From Brenneria populi (GTDB lineage: Bacteria; Pseudomonadota; Gammaproteobacteria; Enterobacterales; Enterobacteriaceae): a stretch of DNA of 64,000 bases. Under the pieces are notes generated by a model. It ran no database searches. It was not told the origin of the DNA and saw only the letters and a list, made by a program, of their open reading frames with translations. The stretch spans positions 1-64,000 of the forward strand of contig NZ_JAYWTM010000024.1 in NCBI RefSeq assembly GCF_036016195.1, given 5' to 3'. Of the stretch, positions 54,440-62,360 are shown piece by piece; position 1 is the first letter of the stretch, and every line of letters starts with the position of its first letter. A program made the translations under genes and the position numbers.

Positions 54440-55984
54440 TTAATGTAAGCGCCTTTCCGCCAGTTTCTCCACCAAGTCCAGGCGGTCCTTCCAGGGATCG
54501 GCCTGTTGCGCCGTGTGCTCCGCGCCGCCGGCCGGAACGATCAGAACGTTGTCTTTTTGCCGGCGGTAACGCTCCCATGCCGGCAGATCCGCGGCGCCGG
54601 GATTGCTGGCGCGGGCGAAATTAACCCAGTACTGATGGATTTGTCGGGCGACGGCGCGATCCTCGGCGGTGACTTTATCCGCATAGCGCGCGGTCAGGGT
54701 GTTAAACACGTAGGGGATCTCGCTGGCATGTACGGCGGCCGGCCACCGGTCTCGCATGCTTTGCGCTACATAGCCGAAACGATATTGCCATACCGGAACT
54801 CCCGCCTGATCCCAGATACGCGCGATAAAACGCGCCGGCTCAACCATAAAAGCATCGCTGGCGATCGCCTGTGCGGCCTCTTGAGGCGTTATTCCGCGAT
54901 AGGCCTGTTTGGCTGCGGAACGTTCGTCCGGGGCGAAAATAGCCACCGCTTCATCCGTCGTGGCGACGCTGGGCGGGAAAGCGATATCTGCGTCGGTGGC
55001 GCCAATCATCAGCGGTACGTGCTGAAATGCGCCCTGCCGATAAAGGTCTTGCGGTTCGCCGGTAATCACTTTGCCATCGACCATCGGGCCGGAGTAATCC
55101 GCCGACATCATCGTCGCCATATTCAGCCCGCCGACTATTTTATCGGGCGGAATTTGGCGCAGAGCCGCCAGCGATTTTTCATCGTCGCCGCTGATGCCGT
55201 TGGCCCGCGCGAACGCCAATCCAGCCTGTTCCGCTTGGCGCCAGCCCTGATAGGGCACGATATTATTCCTGCCGGAGCCGGATTGAATAATGGCTTTTTG
55301 GAACAACCCGTTGGCTAAGTCGGTGGTAAGCAGCGAGCCGACGGAAAATCCGCCGGCGGATTCACCGAACAGCGTGACGTTTTTCGCATCCCCATTAAAG
55401 GCCGCGATATTTTTTTGCACCCATTTCAGCGCCGCAATCTGATCCATCAGTCCGTAATTGCCGCGCAGCGGCTGCTTAGCCAGAGCGGGATGGGCGAAGA
55501 AGCCGAAACGCCCGACGCGGTAGTTGAAGCTGACAAACACCACGCCCCGCCGCGCAAACTCTGCGCCGGAATAGACGTCGGGCGATGAGCCTCCGTTGAC
55601 GAAACCGCCGCCGTAGATCCACACCATCACCGGTAGCTCGCCCTGCGCGTTGTCGGGACGCCATACGTTAACCGTCAGGCAATCTTCGCTGAATCCGACG
55701 CCAAGCGGAGCGGCGTCGCCGGGAAAAGGCTCCTGCATACAATCTTTGCCGTATGCGGTGGCCGCGCGCACGCCTGTCCAGGGCGCCACCGGCTGCGGCG
55801 CCTGCCAGCGCAGTTCGCCGACCGGCGGCGCGGCAAAGGGAATACCTTTGAAGGCATCGACCCCCTGAGCCGTCGCGCCGGCGATGCGGCCGCTGTCCAG
55901 CGTCACTTCCGGCCCGCCGGCAAGAACAGAATGACAGGTCGAGGATAGGAGCATCGTCAGCCCGACCGCTAGCGCTTTATTCAT
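54440..55984 (-). CDS. Secreted type-B carboxylesterase
   Basis: A 514-residue alpha/beta hydrolase of the cholinesterase/PnbA family. A signal peptide (about residues 1-22, ending SVLA) is followed by oxyanion-hole motif YGGGF, the nucleophile elbow GESAGG, the catalytic acid region and a C-terminal histidine region near AVHASEIPYVF. EDCLTVNVWRP is a typical carboxylesterase signature. It would act in the periplasm or outside on ester substrates, possibly plant-derived. Its leader carries a terminator-like hairpin. Confidence 0.9.
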   Translation of the reverse strand: MNKALAVGLTMLLSSTCHSVLAGGPEVTLDSGRIAGATAQGVDAFKGIPFAAPPVGELRWQAPQPVAPWTGVRAATAYGKDCMQEPFPGDAAPLGVGFSEDCLTVNVWRPDNAQGELPVMVWIYGGGFVNGGSSPDVYSGAEFARRGVVFVSFNYRVGRFGFFAHPALAKQPLRGNYGLMDQIAALKWVQKNIAAFNGDAKNVTLFGESAGGFSVGSLLTTDLANGLFQKAIIQSGSGRNNIVPYQGWRQAEQAGLAFARANGISGDDEKSLAALRQIPPDKIVGGLNMATMMSADYSGPMVDGKVITGEPQDLYRQGAFQHVPLMIGATDADIAFPPSVATTDEAVAIFAPDERSAAKQAYRGITPQEAAQAIASDAFMVEPARFIARIWDQAGVPVWQYRFGYVAQSMRDRWPAAVHASEIPYVFNTLTARYADKVTAEDRAVARQIHQYWVNFARASNPGAADLPAWERYRRQKDNVLIVPAGGAEHTAQQADPWKDRLDLVEKLAERRLH

Positions 55985-56005
55985 CTGTGTTTATCCTTCT
56001 TCATG

Positions 56006-56053
56006 CCAAAAAAAAACCTGTCATGCATGGCCATAAGCCATACATGACAGGTT
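56006..56053 (-). terminator. Terminator or attenuator just before the esterase gene
   Basis: On the minus strand an 11-bp stem (AACCTGTCATG / CATGACAGGTT), extended inward by a further 5 bp past one mismatch, runs into nine T residues. The esterase ribosome site (AAGGA) and ATG follow within about 25 bases. No gene lies upstream on this strand. Confidence 0.75.
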
Positions 56054-56071
56054 CGCCTTTATTCAGTCAGT

Positions 56072-56100
56072 CACGCCCTGTAGCCCTACTTATAGGGCGT
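56072..56100 (-). promoter_or_regulatory. Alternative-pairing leader hairpin upstream of the terminator
   Basis: AGGGC can pair with either of two nearby GCCCT copies, giving two exclusive hairpins (ACGCCCT...AGGGCGT, or GCCCTA-CTTA-TAGGGC). With the terminator that follows, this resembles a regulated leader, although no known riboswitch class was recognised. Confidence 0.4.
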
Positions 56101-56327
56101 TTGCGCGGGGACGACAATATTGGAAAGCTGGATATGTGATGCGGCTTTCATCTTTTCGGCCGCCGGGAAGCGGCGTTATGCCCTGGAAAATGCCGGCGGT
56201 TAACGCTCAATGGCCGCATGGAAACGGTTTGCGGCAGGTGTCCGCCCGACCGTTGCAAACTCCCGTTTACTCCCGCCGCTCCGGCTTATTCAGGATGATT
56301 TCAATATGGAATTATCATCGCGTTATT

Positions 56328-56470
56328 TATACCCTTCATACTTCAAGTTGCAGGTGCGTTGGCTTTGTTACTCGCTCCCTCCATCGAGCTCGCCCCGTTG
56401 GGGCCGCCGCAAGCGCTGTTCAAAAACGCCTTGGCGTTTTTGTCCTGCAACTCGAATTATTTTGGGTATA
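56328..56470 (+). repeat. Enterobacterial palindromic repeat, full copy 2
   Basis: About 143 bp, with long inverted ends (TATACCC...CAAGTTGCAGG and CCTGCAACTCG...GGGTATA) and an internal stem (AAAAACGCC/GGCGTTTTT). It matches the copy at 33821-33949 and the two right-end fragments, all in the same orientation. It resembles ERIC/YPAL-type elements. It lies in the gap before proP, whose promoter probably follows it (a TATAAT at 56539). Confidence 0.8.
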
Positions 56471-56626
56471 TATTAATGCACGGCATTCGGTTAATTATTG
56501 CGCATCAGACGTAATGCACTTCATTTTTTAAAATATTCTATAATCAGTTAGCATTAGGGGATTGTGGTGACGATTTATCTTTATCGTTGCATATAAAGTT
56601 TGTTTTTTAGACAAAGGAAATGAGTA

Positions 56627-58129
56627 ATGGCATTAAGAAAAAAACGTCCTGTGCCAATGAAAATACAGGATATTACGATAATTGATGACGCCAAACTAAA
56701 GAAGGCCATTACGGCCGCGGCGTTGGGTAATGCCATGGAATGGTTCGATTTCGGCGTATATGGTTTTGTGGCTTACGCTCTTGGGCGGGTATTTTTTCCC
56801 GGCGCCGATCCGGGCGTACAAATGATTGCCGCATTGGCGACTTTCTCCGTTCCTTTTCTTGTCCGTCCGTTGGGCGGAATATTTTTCGGCGCCATGGGCG
56901 ATAAATTCGGCCGGCAAAAAGTGCTGTCGATCACCATTATCATTATGGCGGTCAGCACCTTTTGCATCGGGCTGATCCCATCCTACGCATCCATCGGCAT
57001 CTGGGCGCCGATTCTCCTGCTGTTGGCAAAACTGGCGCAGGGTTTTTCCGTCGGCGGGGAGTATACCGGAGCGGCGATATTCGTGGCCGAATATTCGCCG
57101 GACAGAAAGCGCGGATTTTTAGGCAGCTGGCTGGATTTCGGCTCCATCGCCGGTTTTGTTCTCGGCGCCGGCGTTGTGGTTCTGATCTCGTCGATTGTCG
57201 GCGAAGCGGACTTTCTTGAGTGGGGATGGCGTATTCCGTTCTTTATCGCCGGGCCTTTGGGGCTGATTGGGATCTATTTGCGGCATGCATTGGAGGAGAC
57301 GCCGGCCTTTCAACAGCATTTTGATAAAATTGATAAAGAGTCGAAGGATAGCCTGCAGACATCGCCGAAAGTCTCTTTTCGCGATATCGCCGCGACCCAG
57401 TGGAAGAATTTATTGCTCTGCGTCGGCGTGGTGATTGTCACCAACGTCACCTACTACATGCTGCTGACGTATATGCCGAGCTACCTTTCACACAGCCTCC
57501 ACTATTCTGAAGATCATGGCGTAATGATTATTATCGCCGTGATGATCGGCATGCTGTTCGTACAGCCGATAATGGGGTTAATGAGCGACCGATACGGGCG
57601 TAAGCCGTTTATTATTTTCGGCAGCATCGGCCTGTTTATTTTCTCTATCCCGAGCTTTATGCTGATTAACAGCGACGTGATCGGCCTTATTTTTTGCGGG
57701 CTGTTGATTCTGGCCGTTTTGCTTAACTCTTTTACCGGCGTGATGGCCTCTATTTTGCCTGCGATGTTCCCGACGCATATTCGCTATAGCGCGCTGGCTA
57801 TTTCATTCAATATCTCCGTGCTGGTGGCCGGTTTCACGCCTACGGCGGCCGCATGGCTGGTGGAATCAACCCAGAATCTCTATATGCCGGCTTATTATCT
57901 GATGGTGATATCCATCATCGGTCTGGCTACGGGGATAATAATGAAGGAGACGGCTAACCGTCCGCTGAAAGGCGCGACGCCGGCTGCCTCGGACCGGGCT
58001 GAAGCGAAAGAGCTGTTGCAGGAGCACCACGACAATATTGAACAGAAAATCGAAGATATTGATGAGCAGATCGCCGAATTGCAGAAGAAAAGAAAAATGC
58101 TGATCGACCAGCATCCGGCAATTAATTAA
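56627..58129 (+). CDS. proP: Proline/glycine betaine osmosensory transporter ProP
   Basis: A 500-residue major facilitator with the exact length of E. coli ProP. It senses osmotic upshift and imports compatible solutes with protons. Signatures include NAMEWFDFGVYGFVAYALG, GGEYTGAAIFVAEYSPDRKRG and TNVTYYMLLTYMPSYLSH. The C-terminal cytoplasmic extension is predicted to form the antiparallel coiled coil (DNIEQKIEDIDEQIAELQKK) characteristic of the E. coli protein. Confidence 0.95.
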   Translation: MALRKKRPVPMKIQDITIIDDAKLKKAITAAALGNAMEWFDFGVYGFVAYALGRVFFPGADPGVQMIAALATFSVPFLVRPLGGIFFGAMGDKFGRQKVLSITIIIMAVSTFCIGLIPSYASIGIWAPILLLLAKLAQGFSVGGEYTGAAIFVAEYSPDRKRGFLGSWLDFGSIAGFVLGAGVVVLISSIVGEADFLEWGWRIPFFIAGPLGLIGIYLRHALEETPAFQQHFDKIDKESKDSLQTSPKVSFRDIAATQWKNLLLCVGVVIVTNVTYYMLLTYMPSYLSHSLHYSEDHGVMIIIAVMIGMLFVQPIMGLMSDRYGRKPFIIFGSIGLFIFSIPSFMLINSDVIGLIFCGLLILAVLLNSFTGVMASILPAMFPTHIRYSALAISFNISVLVAGFTPTAAAWLVESTQNLYMPAYYLMVISIIGLATGIIMKETANRPLKGATPAASDRAEAKELLQEHHDNIEQKIEDIDEQIAELQKKRKMLIDQHPAIN

Positions 58130-58187
58130 CCCCTTCCGAGAGCTGCACCGCCCCCAACGCCGGATGCGATCCGCCGGTCGGTAAGGG

Positions 58188-58300
58188 TAATGCCGTTCAC
58201 TTAAGCCGGTTTTTAGGGGAAACACAGGGGGAGGTTCCCGTAGGGACGCCTCACCCCTGTGGTCGCCCCGTGTATCTCGATGCTTAAACGACCGGCATTA
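58188..58300. mobile_element. MITE-like element, copy B
   Basis: A 113-bp element whose ends are imperfect 19-bp inverted repeats (TAATGCCGTTCACTTAAGC and GCTTAAACGACCGGCATTA). It is flanked on both sides by the 12-bp direct repeat GGTCGGTAAGGG (58176-58187 and 58301-58312). It is about 85% similar to copy A by eye. No protein is encoded. Confidence 0.8.
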
Positions 58301-58315
58301 GGTCGGTAAGGGCGG

Positions 58316-58451
58316 TTTTTTTATCGCGGGCATCCCTGCCCGCGCCCTTCCAGGCCGTCGCTAAAGCGACGTTGAAAAACGCTCCCGGCGTTTTTTTATC
58401 GCGGGCATCCCGTCTGCGCCCTTCCAGGCCGTCGCAGGCGATATTAAAAAT
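58316..58451. repeat. Tandem direct repeat, 75-bp period
   Basis: Two adjacent units begin TTTTTTTATCGCGGGCATCC (58316 and 58391) and share CGCCCTTCCAGGCCGTCG. Short minus-strand frames here translate the repeat (RDARDKKT) and are not considered genes. Confidence 0.7.
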
Positions 58452-58543
58452 GTTTCCGGAAGTTTTTATCCGCGATTTGTCATTTTCTGAATACCGCTTC
58501 CCGGTTTGGCGGCGTTCAGCGCAGCGTACGGCGCGTATGGCAA

Positions 58544-58582
58544 GAGCAACATAAATGTTATAACATAACATTTATGTTGCTC
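58544..58582. promoter_or_regulatory. Zur-like box inside a 39-bp palindrome
   Basis: Two perfect 18-base arms (GAGCAACATAAATGTTAT and its complement) flank a three-base centre. The inner 21 bp fit the Zur pattern AAATGTTATA/TATAACATTT. It lies 100 bp upstream of the COG0523 GTPase gene. Confidence 0.75.
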
Positions 58583-58681
58583 ACTGATGACATAGCCCGC
58601 ACATGATGCCCATACCGCGCTTGAATCTGCCGACCGGCAATACCACCCGCCCTTCATCCCGCTGCGCTAATTGGATGAGGT

Positions 58682-59887
58682 ATGAATAAGATTCCGTTAA
58701 CCCTATTGAGCGGCTTCTTGGGAGCCGGGAAAACCACCTTGTTGAAAAGTTTGCTGATCCAGTCGCACCAATGCGCCATACCGCTCGCTGTCGTCGTAAA
58801 CGATATGAGCGAGCTGGATGTGGATGGCGTACTGATCGCCAATACTGAAATCGTCGATAAACGGCGAAGCAACTTCGTCACTATTTCGGCCGATAGTATC
58901 AGCAGCGCCAGCGGCCTCGCCAAACTGGATCGCGCGCTGCGCGATATGCTGGCGCGCGGTCAGCCCGCCCATATCATGCTGGAAACCTCCGGCAGCAGCC
59001 ATCCGCTGCCGTTAATCAAATATTTTCGCGCCCATCCCGCGGTGGCGCTGAAAGGGGTGGTCACGCTGGTGGATGCCGCCATGCTGGAGCGGGACTATGC
59101 GGCGGGAACGGCGCTGATCCCCAGGCTGCGGCAAAATCTGGCCTGTGGGACGCGCGGCGTCGACAACTTACTGGCGGAACAAATCATGTTTTGCAGCCAG
59201 CTGCTGCTGACGAAGGCCGATCGGCTGTCGGCGGAGGCGGTGCGAAATATCGCCCAGGCCATTCATCCATTGAACCCTTACGTCAATATACTCTCTGCGC
59301 GCTGGGGGAATATCAGGCTGGATGACGTGCTCTCCTGGCCCGATTACGACTTCCATCGCGTCGAAAAACTGATTGCCGAACTGCAAGAGGAGGTTGAAGC
59401 GTTAAATACCGGCGCTCGCCAGCCTTACGATCTTGAGTCGCGGGTGATTGATGACGAACGCCCATTCCATCCGCAGCGGCTGTGGCAGGTCTATCACCAG
59501 GCGCTCAGCGCCGGCATTCACCGCAGTAAGGGTTTTTTTTGGCTGCCGGGGCGCGACGATCTCGCGCTGCTGTGGAACCAGGCCGCCGGATCCATCGGTC
59601 TGGAGTTCGTCAGCTACTGGAAAGCGGGAATTCTCAACCATCGCGATAGCCGACTGAGTCAATCCGAGAGGCAGATATTACAACAGCAGCTAGACTTGAT
59701 GCCGGGGCGTTTTGGCGATCGCCGCTGTCGCTTAACCATCATCGGCCAACGTCAGCAGTTGGCATGTTTCGTCGCGGCGCTGCGAAGCTGTTTTTTGACG
59801 GAAGACGAAATCGCGCACTGGCAGCGCGGCGGCGAATTTTACGATCCCTGGCCGAAACGCGTCGCGAAACTGAAGAATAGCGTTTAG
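58682..59887 (+). CDS. COG0523 (CobW/ZigA-type) GTPase with SxSS in place of CxCC
   Basis: A 401-residue G3E-family metallochaperone-type GTPase. GTPase motifs are present: Walker A GFLGAGKTT (residues 11-19), a switch/Walker B-like MLETSGSSHP and the guanine-recognition LTKAD. The C-terminal CobW_C domain contains GFFWLPGRDDLALLW. In this family the region after the first third normally reads G-C-x-C-C, a zinc site; here the aligned residues 72-75 are S-I-S-S, all three cysteines being serine. A Zur-like box upstream implies expression in zinc shortage. It overlaps the convergent small gene by 4 bases. Confidence 0.85.
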   Translation: MNKIPLTLLSGFLGAGKTTLLKSLLIQSHQCAIPLAVVVNDMSELDVDGVLIANTEIVDKRRSNFVTISADSISSASGLAKLDRALRDMLARGQPAHIMLETSGSSHPLPLIKYFRAHPAVALKGVVTLVDAAMLERDYAAGTALIPRLRQNLACGTRGVDNLLAEQIMFCSQLLLTKADRLSAEAVRNIAQAIHPLNPYVNILSARWGNIRLDDVLSWPDYDFHRVEKLIAELQEEVEALNTGARQPYDLESRVIDDERPFHPQRLWQVYHQALSAGIHRSKGFFWLPGRDDLALLWNQAAGSIGLEFVSYWKAGILNHRDSRLSQSERQILQQQLDLMPGRFGDRRCRLTIIGQRQQLACFVAALRSCFLTEDEIAHWQRGGEFYDPWPKRVAKLKNSV

Positions 59888-60123
59888 CGACCGATGTTTC
59901 TTAGCTGTACGCAGAAAGGACAGCCGCAGCCATTGATGGAAACGGCGTTGCACACGCCCGGATGGATAGTTTGCATAGCCATCGTCGGCAGGGGATGAGA
60001 GATGTTCGCCGAGGGGAGGATCCCGTTGGAAAGCGTGAGGCTCTGCGGCGCAATTTTGGCCTGAAAAGCGGGAGATTTCGCCGCGACGAGTAAAAGAAAC
60101 AGCAGGTAGGCGCGCTTTTGCAT
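59884..60123 (-). CDS. Small exported four-cysteine protein, Zur-associated
   Basis: A 79-residue protein I do not recognise. Residues 1-22 form a signal peptide (hydrophobic core YLLFLLLVAA, likely cleavage after AFQA). The mature part ends with C58, C66, C68 and C71 in VCNAVSINGCGCPFCVQLRN, a spacing suited to metal binding. Its start lies 29 bases from a Zur-like box shared with the divergent dksA paralogue. The ribosome site is modest. A periplasmic zinc-binding role is an inference. Confidence 0.65.
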   Translation of the reverse strand: MQKRAYLLFLLLVAAKSPAFQAKIAPQSLTLSNGILPSANISHPLPTMAMQTIHPGVCNAVSINGCGCPFCVQLRNIGR

Positions 60124-60151
60124 TATGGTTGCCTGTCATCAATAATATTGG

Positions 60152-60170
60152 TTTGTTATAACATAACAAA
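60152..60170. promoter_or_regulatory. Zur-like box between the small gene and the dksA paralogue
   Basis: TTTGTTATAACATAACAAA is a near-perfect inverted repeat sharing GTTATAACATAAC with the box at 58544-58582. It lies 29 bases from both flanking divergent starts. Confidence 0.75.
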
Positions 60171-60198
60171 ATAGTGGATTCTATCTTTGGAGGCAAAG

Positions 60199-60618
60199 AT
60201 GCCTAAATCATCGCAAAACGAAGAATTACAAATTCTGGCCATGCCGTCGGAAGATTATATGAATCAGCGGCAGCTGGATTTTTTTAAGAGCCGGCTGATC
60301 AATGAGCGCGTTAGCCTGCTCAATCATATCGATGAACTGAAAGGCGCCATCCAATTCAGCGAACAGTACGGCGACGAGGGGGATAAGGCGACGAGAGAGG
60401 AAGAGCTGAGAATGCTGTTCCGCCAGATCGATCGCGAAAGCCGTTTGCTGCCGAAGATCGATGCGGCGCTGCAGCGTATCCGCACCGGCGAATATGGCTA
60501 TTGCGCCGAGACCGGGGATGCCATCGGGCTGCGCCGCCTGCTGCTGAGGCCGACGGCGGAATTAAGCATTGATGCGAAAGAGACTCAGGAAATCAAGGAA
60601 TTATCCAAGAAAAGATAG
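60199..60618 (+). CDS. dksA2: Zinc-independent DksA paralogue (DksA2 type)
   Basis: A 139-residue DksA family protein that binds RNA polymerase through its secondary channel with ppGpp. The coiled-coil tip keeps both acidic residues (D59, D62 in GDEGDKA). Of the four zinc-finger cysteines in DksA only C102 remains; the others are T105, S123 and A126. That is the pattern of zinc-free DksA2 paralogues, which replace DksA in zinc starvation in Pseudomonas aeruginosa. The start at 60199 follows GGAGG by 5 bases. The adjacent Zur-like box fits this role. Confidence 0.9.
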   Translation: MPKSSQNEELQILAMPSEDYMNQRQLDFFKSRLINERVSLLNHIDELKGAIQFSEQYGDEGDKATREEELRMLFRQIDRESRLLPKIDAALQRIRTGEYGYCAETGDAIGLRRLLLRPTAELSIDAKETQEIKELSKKR

Positions 60619-60620
60619 TC

Positions 60621-60644
60621 GGCGGCATGCCAGGGCATACCGCC
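60621..60644. terminator. Hairpin between dksA2 and amn
   Basis: An imperfect stem (GGCGGCATGCC / GGCATACCGCC, one mismatch, two-base loop) sits between convergent genes. No T-tract is evident. Confidence 0.45.
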
Positions 60645-60650
60645 TCTGGG

Positions 60651-62111
60651 TTAGCGGAAGGGCGGTTCGTTGAAGGTGCGCAGTTTGCGGGAATGCAGGC
60701 GGTCGCCCTCGGCCCGCAGCAGATCGATGGCGCAAATGCCGATTTGCAGATGCTCCGAAATAGCGCCCTCATAGAAACGGTTAGCCTGGCCGGGCAGTTT
60801 TATTTCACCGTGCAACGGTTTATCCGAAACGCAGAGCAGCGTGCCGTAAGGCACCCGGAAACGGTAACCCTGGGCGGCAATCGTCGCGCTTTCCATATCG
60901 ACGGCCACCGCGCGGCTAAGGTTAAAACGCAGCGCGGAGGCCGAATATCTCAGTTCCCAGTTGCGATCGTCGGTCGTGACCACCGTGCCGGTGCGCAAAC
61001 GCTGTTTCACCTCTTCGCCGGGCATGCCGCTGACCGCCTTGGTGGCGTCATAAAGGGCGCGCTGCACTTCGGCGATGCTCGGAATCGGAATATCCGGCGG
61101 CAGCACCGAATCCAGCACGTGATCGTCGCGCAGATAGGCATGCGCCAGCACGTAATCGCCGATGGTCTGACTCTCCCGCAGGCCGCCGCAGTGGCCGATC
61201 ATCAGCCAGGCGTGCGGCCGCAGCACGGCAAGATGGTCGCAGATGGTTTTGGCATTGGACGGACCGACGCCGATATTGACCAGCGTAATGCCTTTACCGC
61301 TGCGGGAAATCAGATGGTAGGCCGGCATCTGATGTTTTTTCCAGGTGAGGTCGGAGACGGTTTGTTCCGGCTCCGGAGTGTCCGCGGTGATCAAAATGTC
61401 GCCGGCGCAGGCCAGGGCCTCATACGGGCTGTTGGCATCCGCAATCTGCTTGCAGGCCCAGAGCACGAATTCATCCACGTAGCGGGTATAGTTGGTAAAA
61501 AGAACGAAAGGCTGAAAATGTTCGACCGCGGTGCCGGTATAGTGCCGTAGCCGCGCCAAAGAAAAGTCGGTTCTCAACGCGTCGAAATGCGACAGCGGGG
61601 AAGTGGCGCTGGCGTGGAATAATCCGTCGGCGGTCTCATCGCCGATTTGAGACAGCTCGGTAGTCGGGAAATGTTTGGCGATCCCGGCGCTCATCGAGCG
61701 ATCGAGGATAAGATCCGAACCGTCCAGCACGTAAGGGAAGGGGATCTCCTGGCGTGAGGGAACCACTTCAATGCTGGCGGCGTACTCATCCGCCAGCAGC
61801 GTCAGTTGCTCTTGCAGATAGTGGCGGAAAAAGACCGGGCGGGTAATGGTGGTCGCGTAGTTGCCCGGCCGGGTAAAGCGCCCGTAGGCGCGGTGCTTCG
61901 GGTGCCCGGTCGCGATGCCGTCCCATTTGACGCGCAGCTCGGGATAGGCGAAAAGCCCCTCGGCGCGCGCTTTCACATCGGGTAGCTTACCGTGGTTGAT
62001 AAAATCCCCTATCGCATCACGCAGTGCTGAAACCGCGTTGTCGTACAACGCTTCCAGTTTATCGAGCGCCTCTATGGTCGTGAGGTGTGCGCTGGATCCG
62101 TTGTTATGCAT
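60651..62111 (-). CDS. amn: AMP nucleosidase
   Basis: A 486-residue enzyme matching E. coli Amn (484 residues). It splits AMP into adenine and ribose 5-phosphate and helps set adenylate levels. An N-terminal Amn-specific domain (about 1-180) is followed by a nucleoside phosphorylase-like domain with NIGVGPSNAKTICDHLAVLRPHAWLMIGHCGG and AVDMESATIAAQGYRF. No obvious Pho box was seen upstream, although the E. coli gene is phosphate-regulated. Confidence 0.95.
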   Translation of the reverse strand: MHNNGSSAHLTTIEALDKLEALYDNAVSALRDAIGDFINHGKLPDVKARAEGLFAYPELRVKWDGIATGHPKHRAYGRFTRPGNYATTITRPVFFRHYLQEQLTLLADEYAASIEVVPSRQEIPFPYVLDGSDLILDRSMSAGIAKHFPTTELSQIGDETADGLFHASATSPLSHFDALRTDFSLARLRHYTGTAVEHFQPFVLFTNYTRYVDEFVLWACKQIADANSPYEALACAGDILITADTPEPEQTVSDLTWKKHQMPAYHLISRSGKGITLVNIGVGPSNAKTICDHLAVLRPHAWLMIGHCGGLRESQTIGDYVLAHAYLRDDHVLDSVLPPDIPIPSIAEVQRALYDATKAVSGMPGEEVKQRLRTGTVVTTDDRNWELRYSASALRFNLSRAVAVDMESATIAAQGYRFRVPYGTLLCVSDKPLHGEIKLPGQANRFYEGAISEHLQIGICAIDLLRAEGDRLHSRKLRTFNEPPFR

Positions 62112-62360
62112 ATTCTCTCCTTCGTCAAGTGCCGATGCCGCGTAAATAGTGCTATCGATTCGATTTCTACGGATATACGTTTTTTAGCATAGTTTATTTA
62201 CTATTTATGGTTCCCTGTCGATCGCCGCTCACCCAATATACCAATATCGAGCGTCATATTATGACAAACAATGTTATGTCTTTGCGATAAGACGGTATTT
62301 TCGCATCCGGTTAATGGGTCATGACGCCGATTTTTATGACAAAAAAACAGGGTGTTTTAA

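Noticed and set aside
58284..58571. 95-codon minus-strand frame over the tandem repeats
   Set aside because: Its translation simply repeats the RDARDKKT unit of the 75-bp DNA repeat and ends inside the Zur palindrome, so it is repeat-derived.
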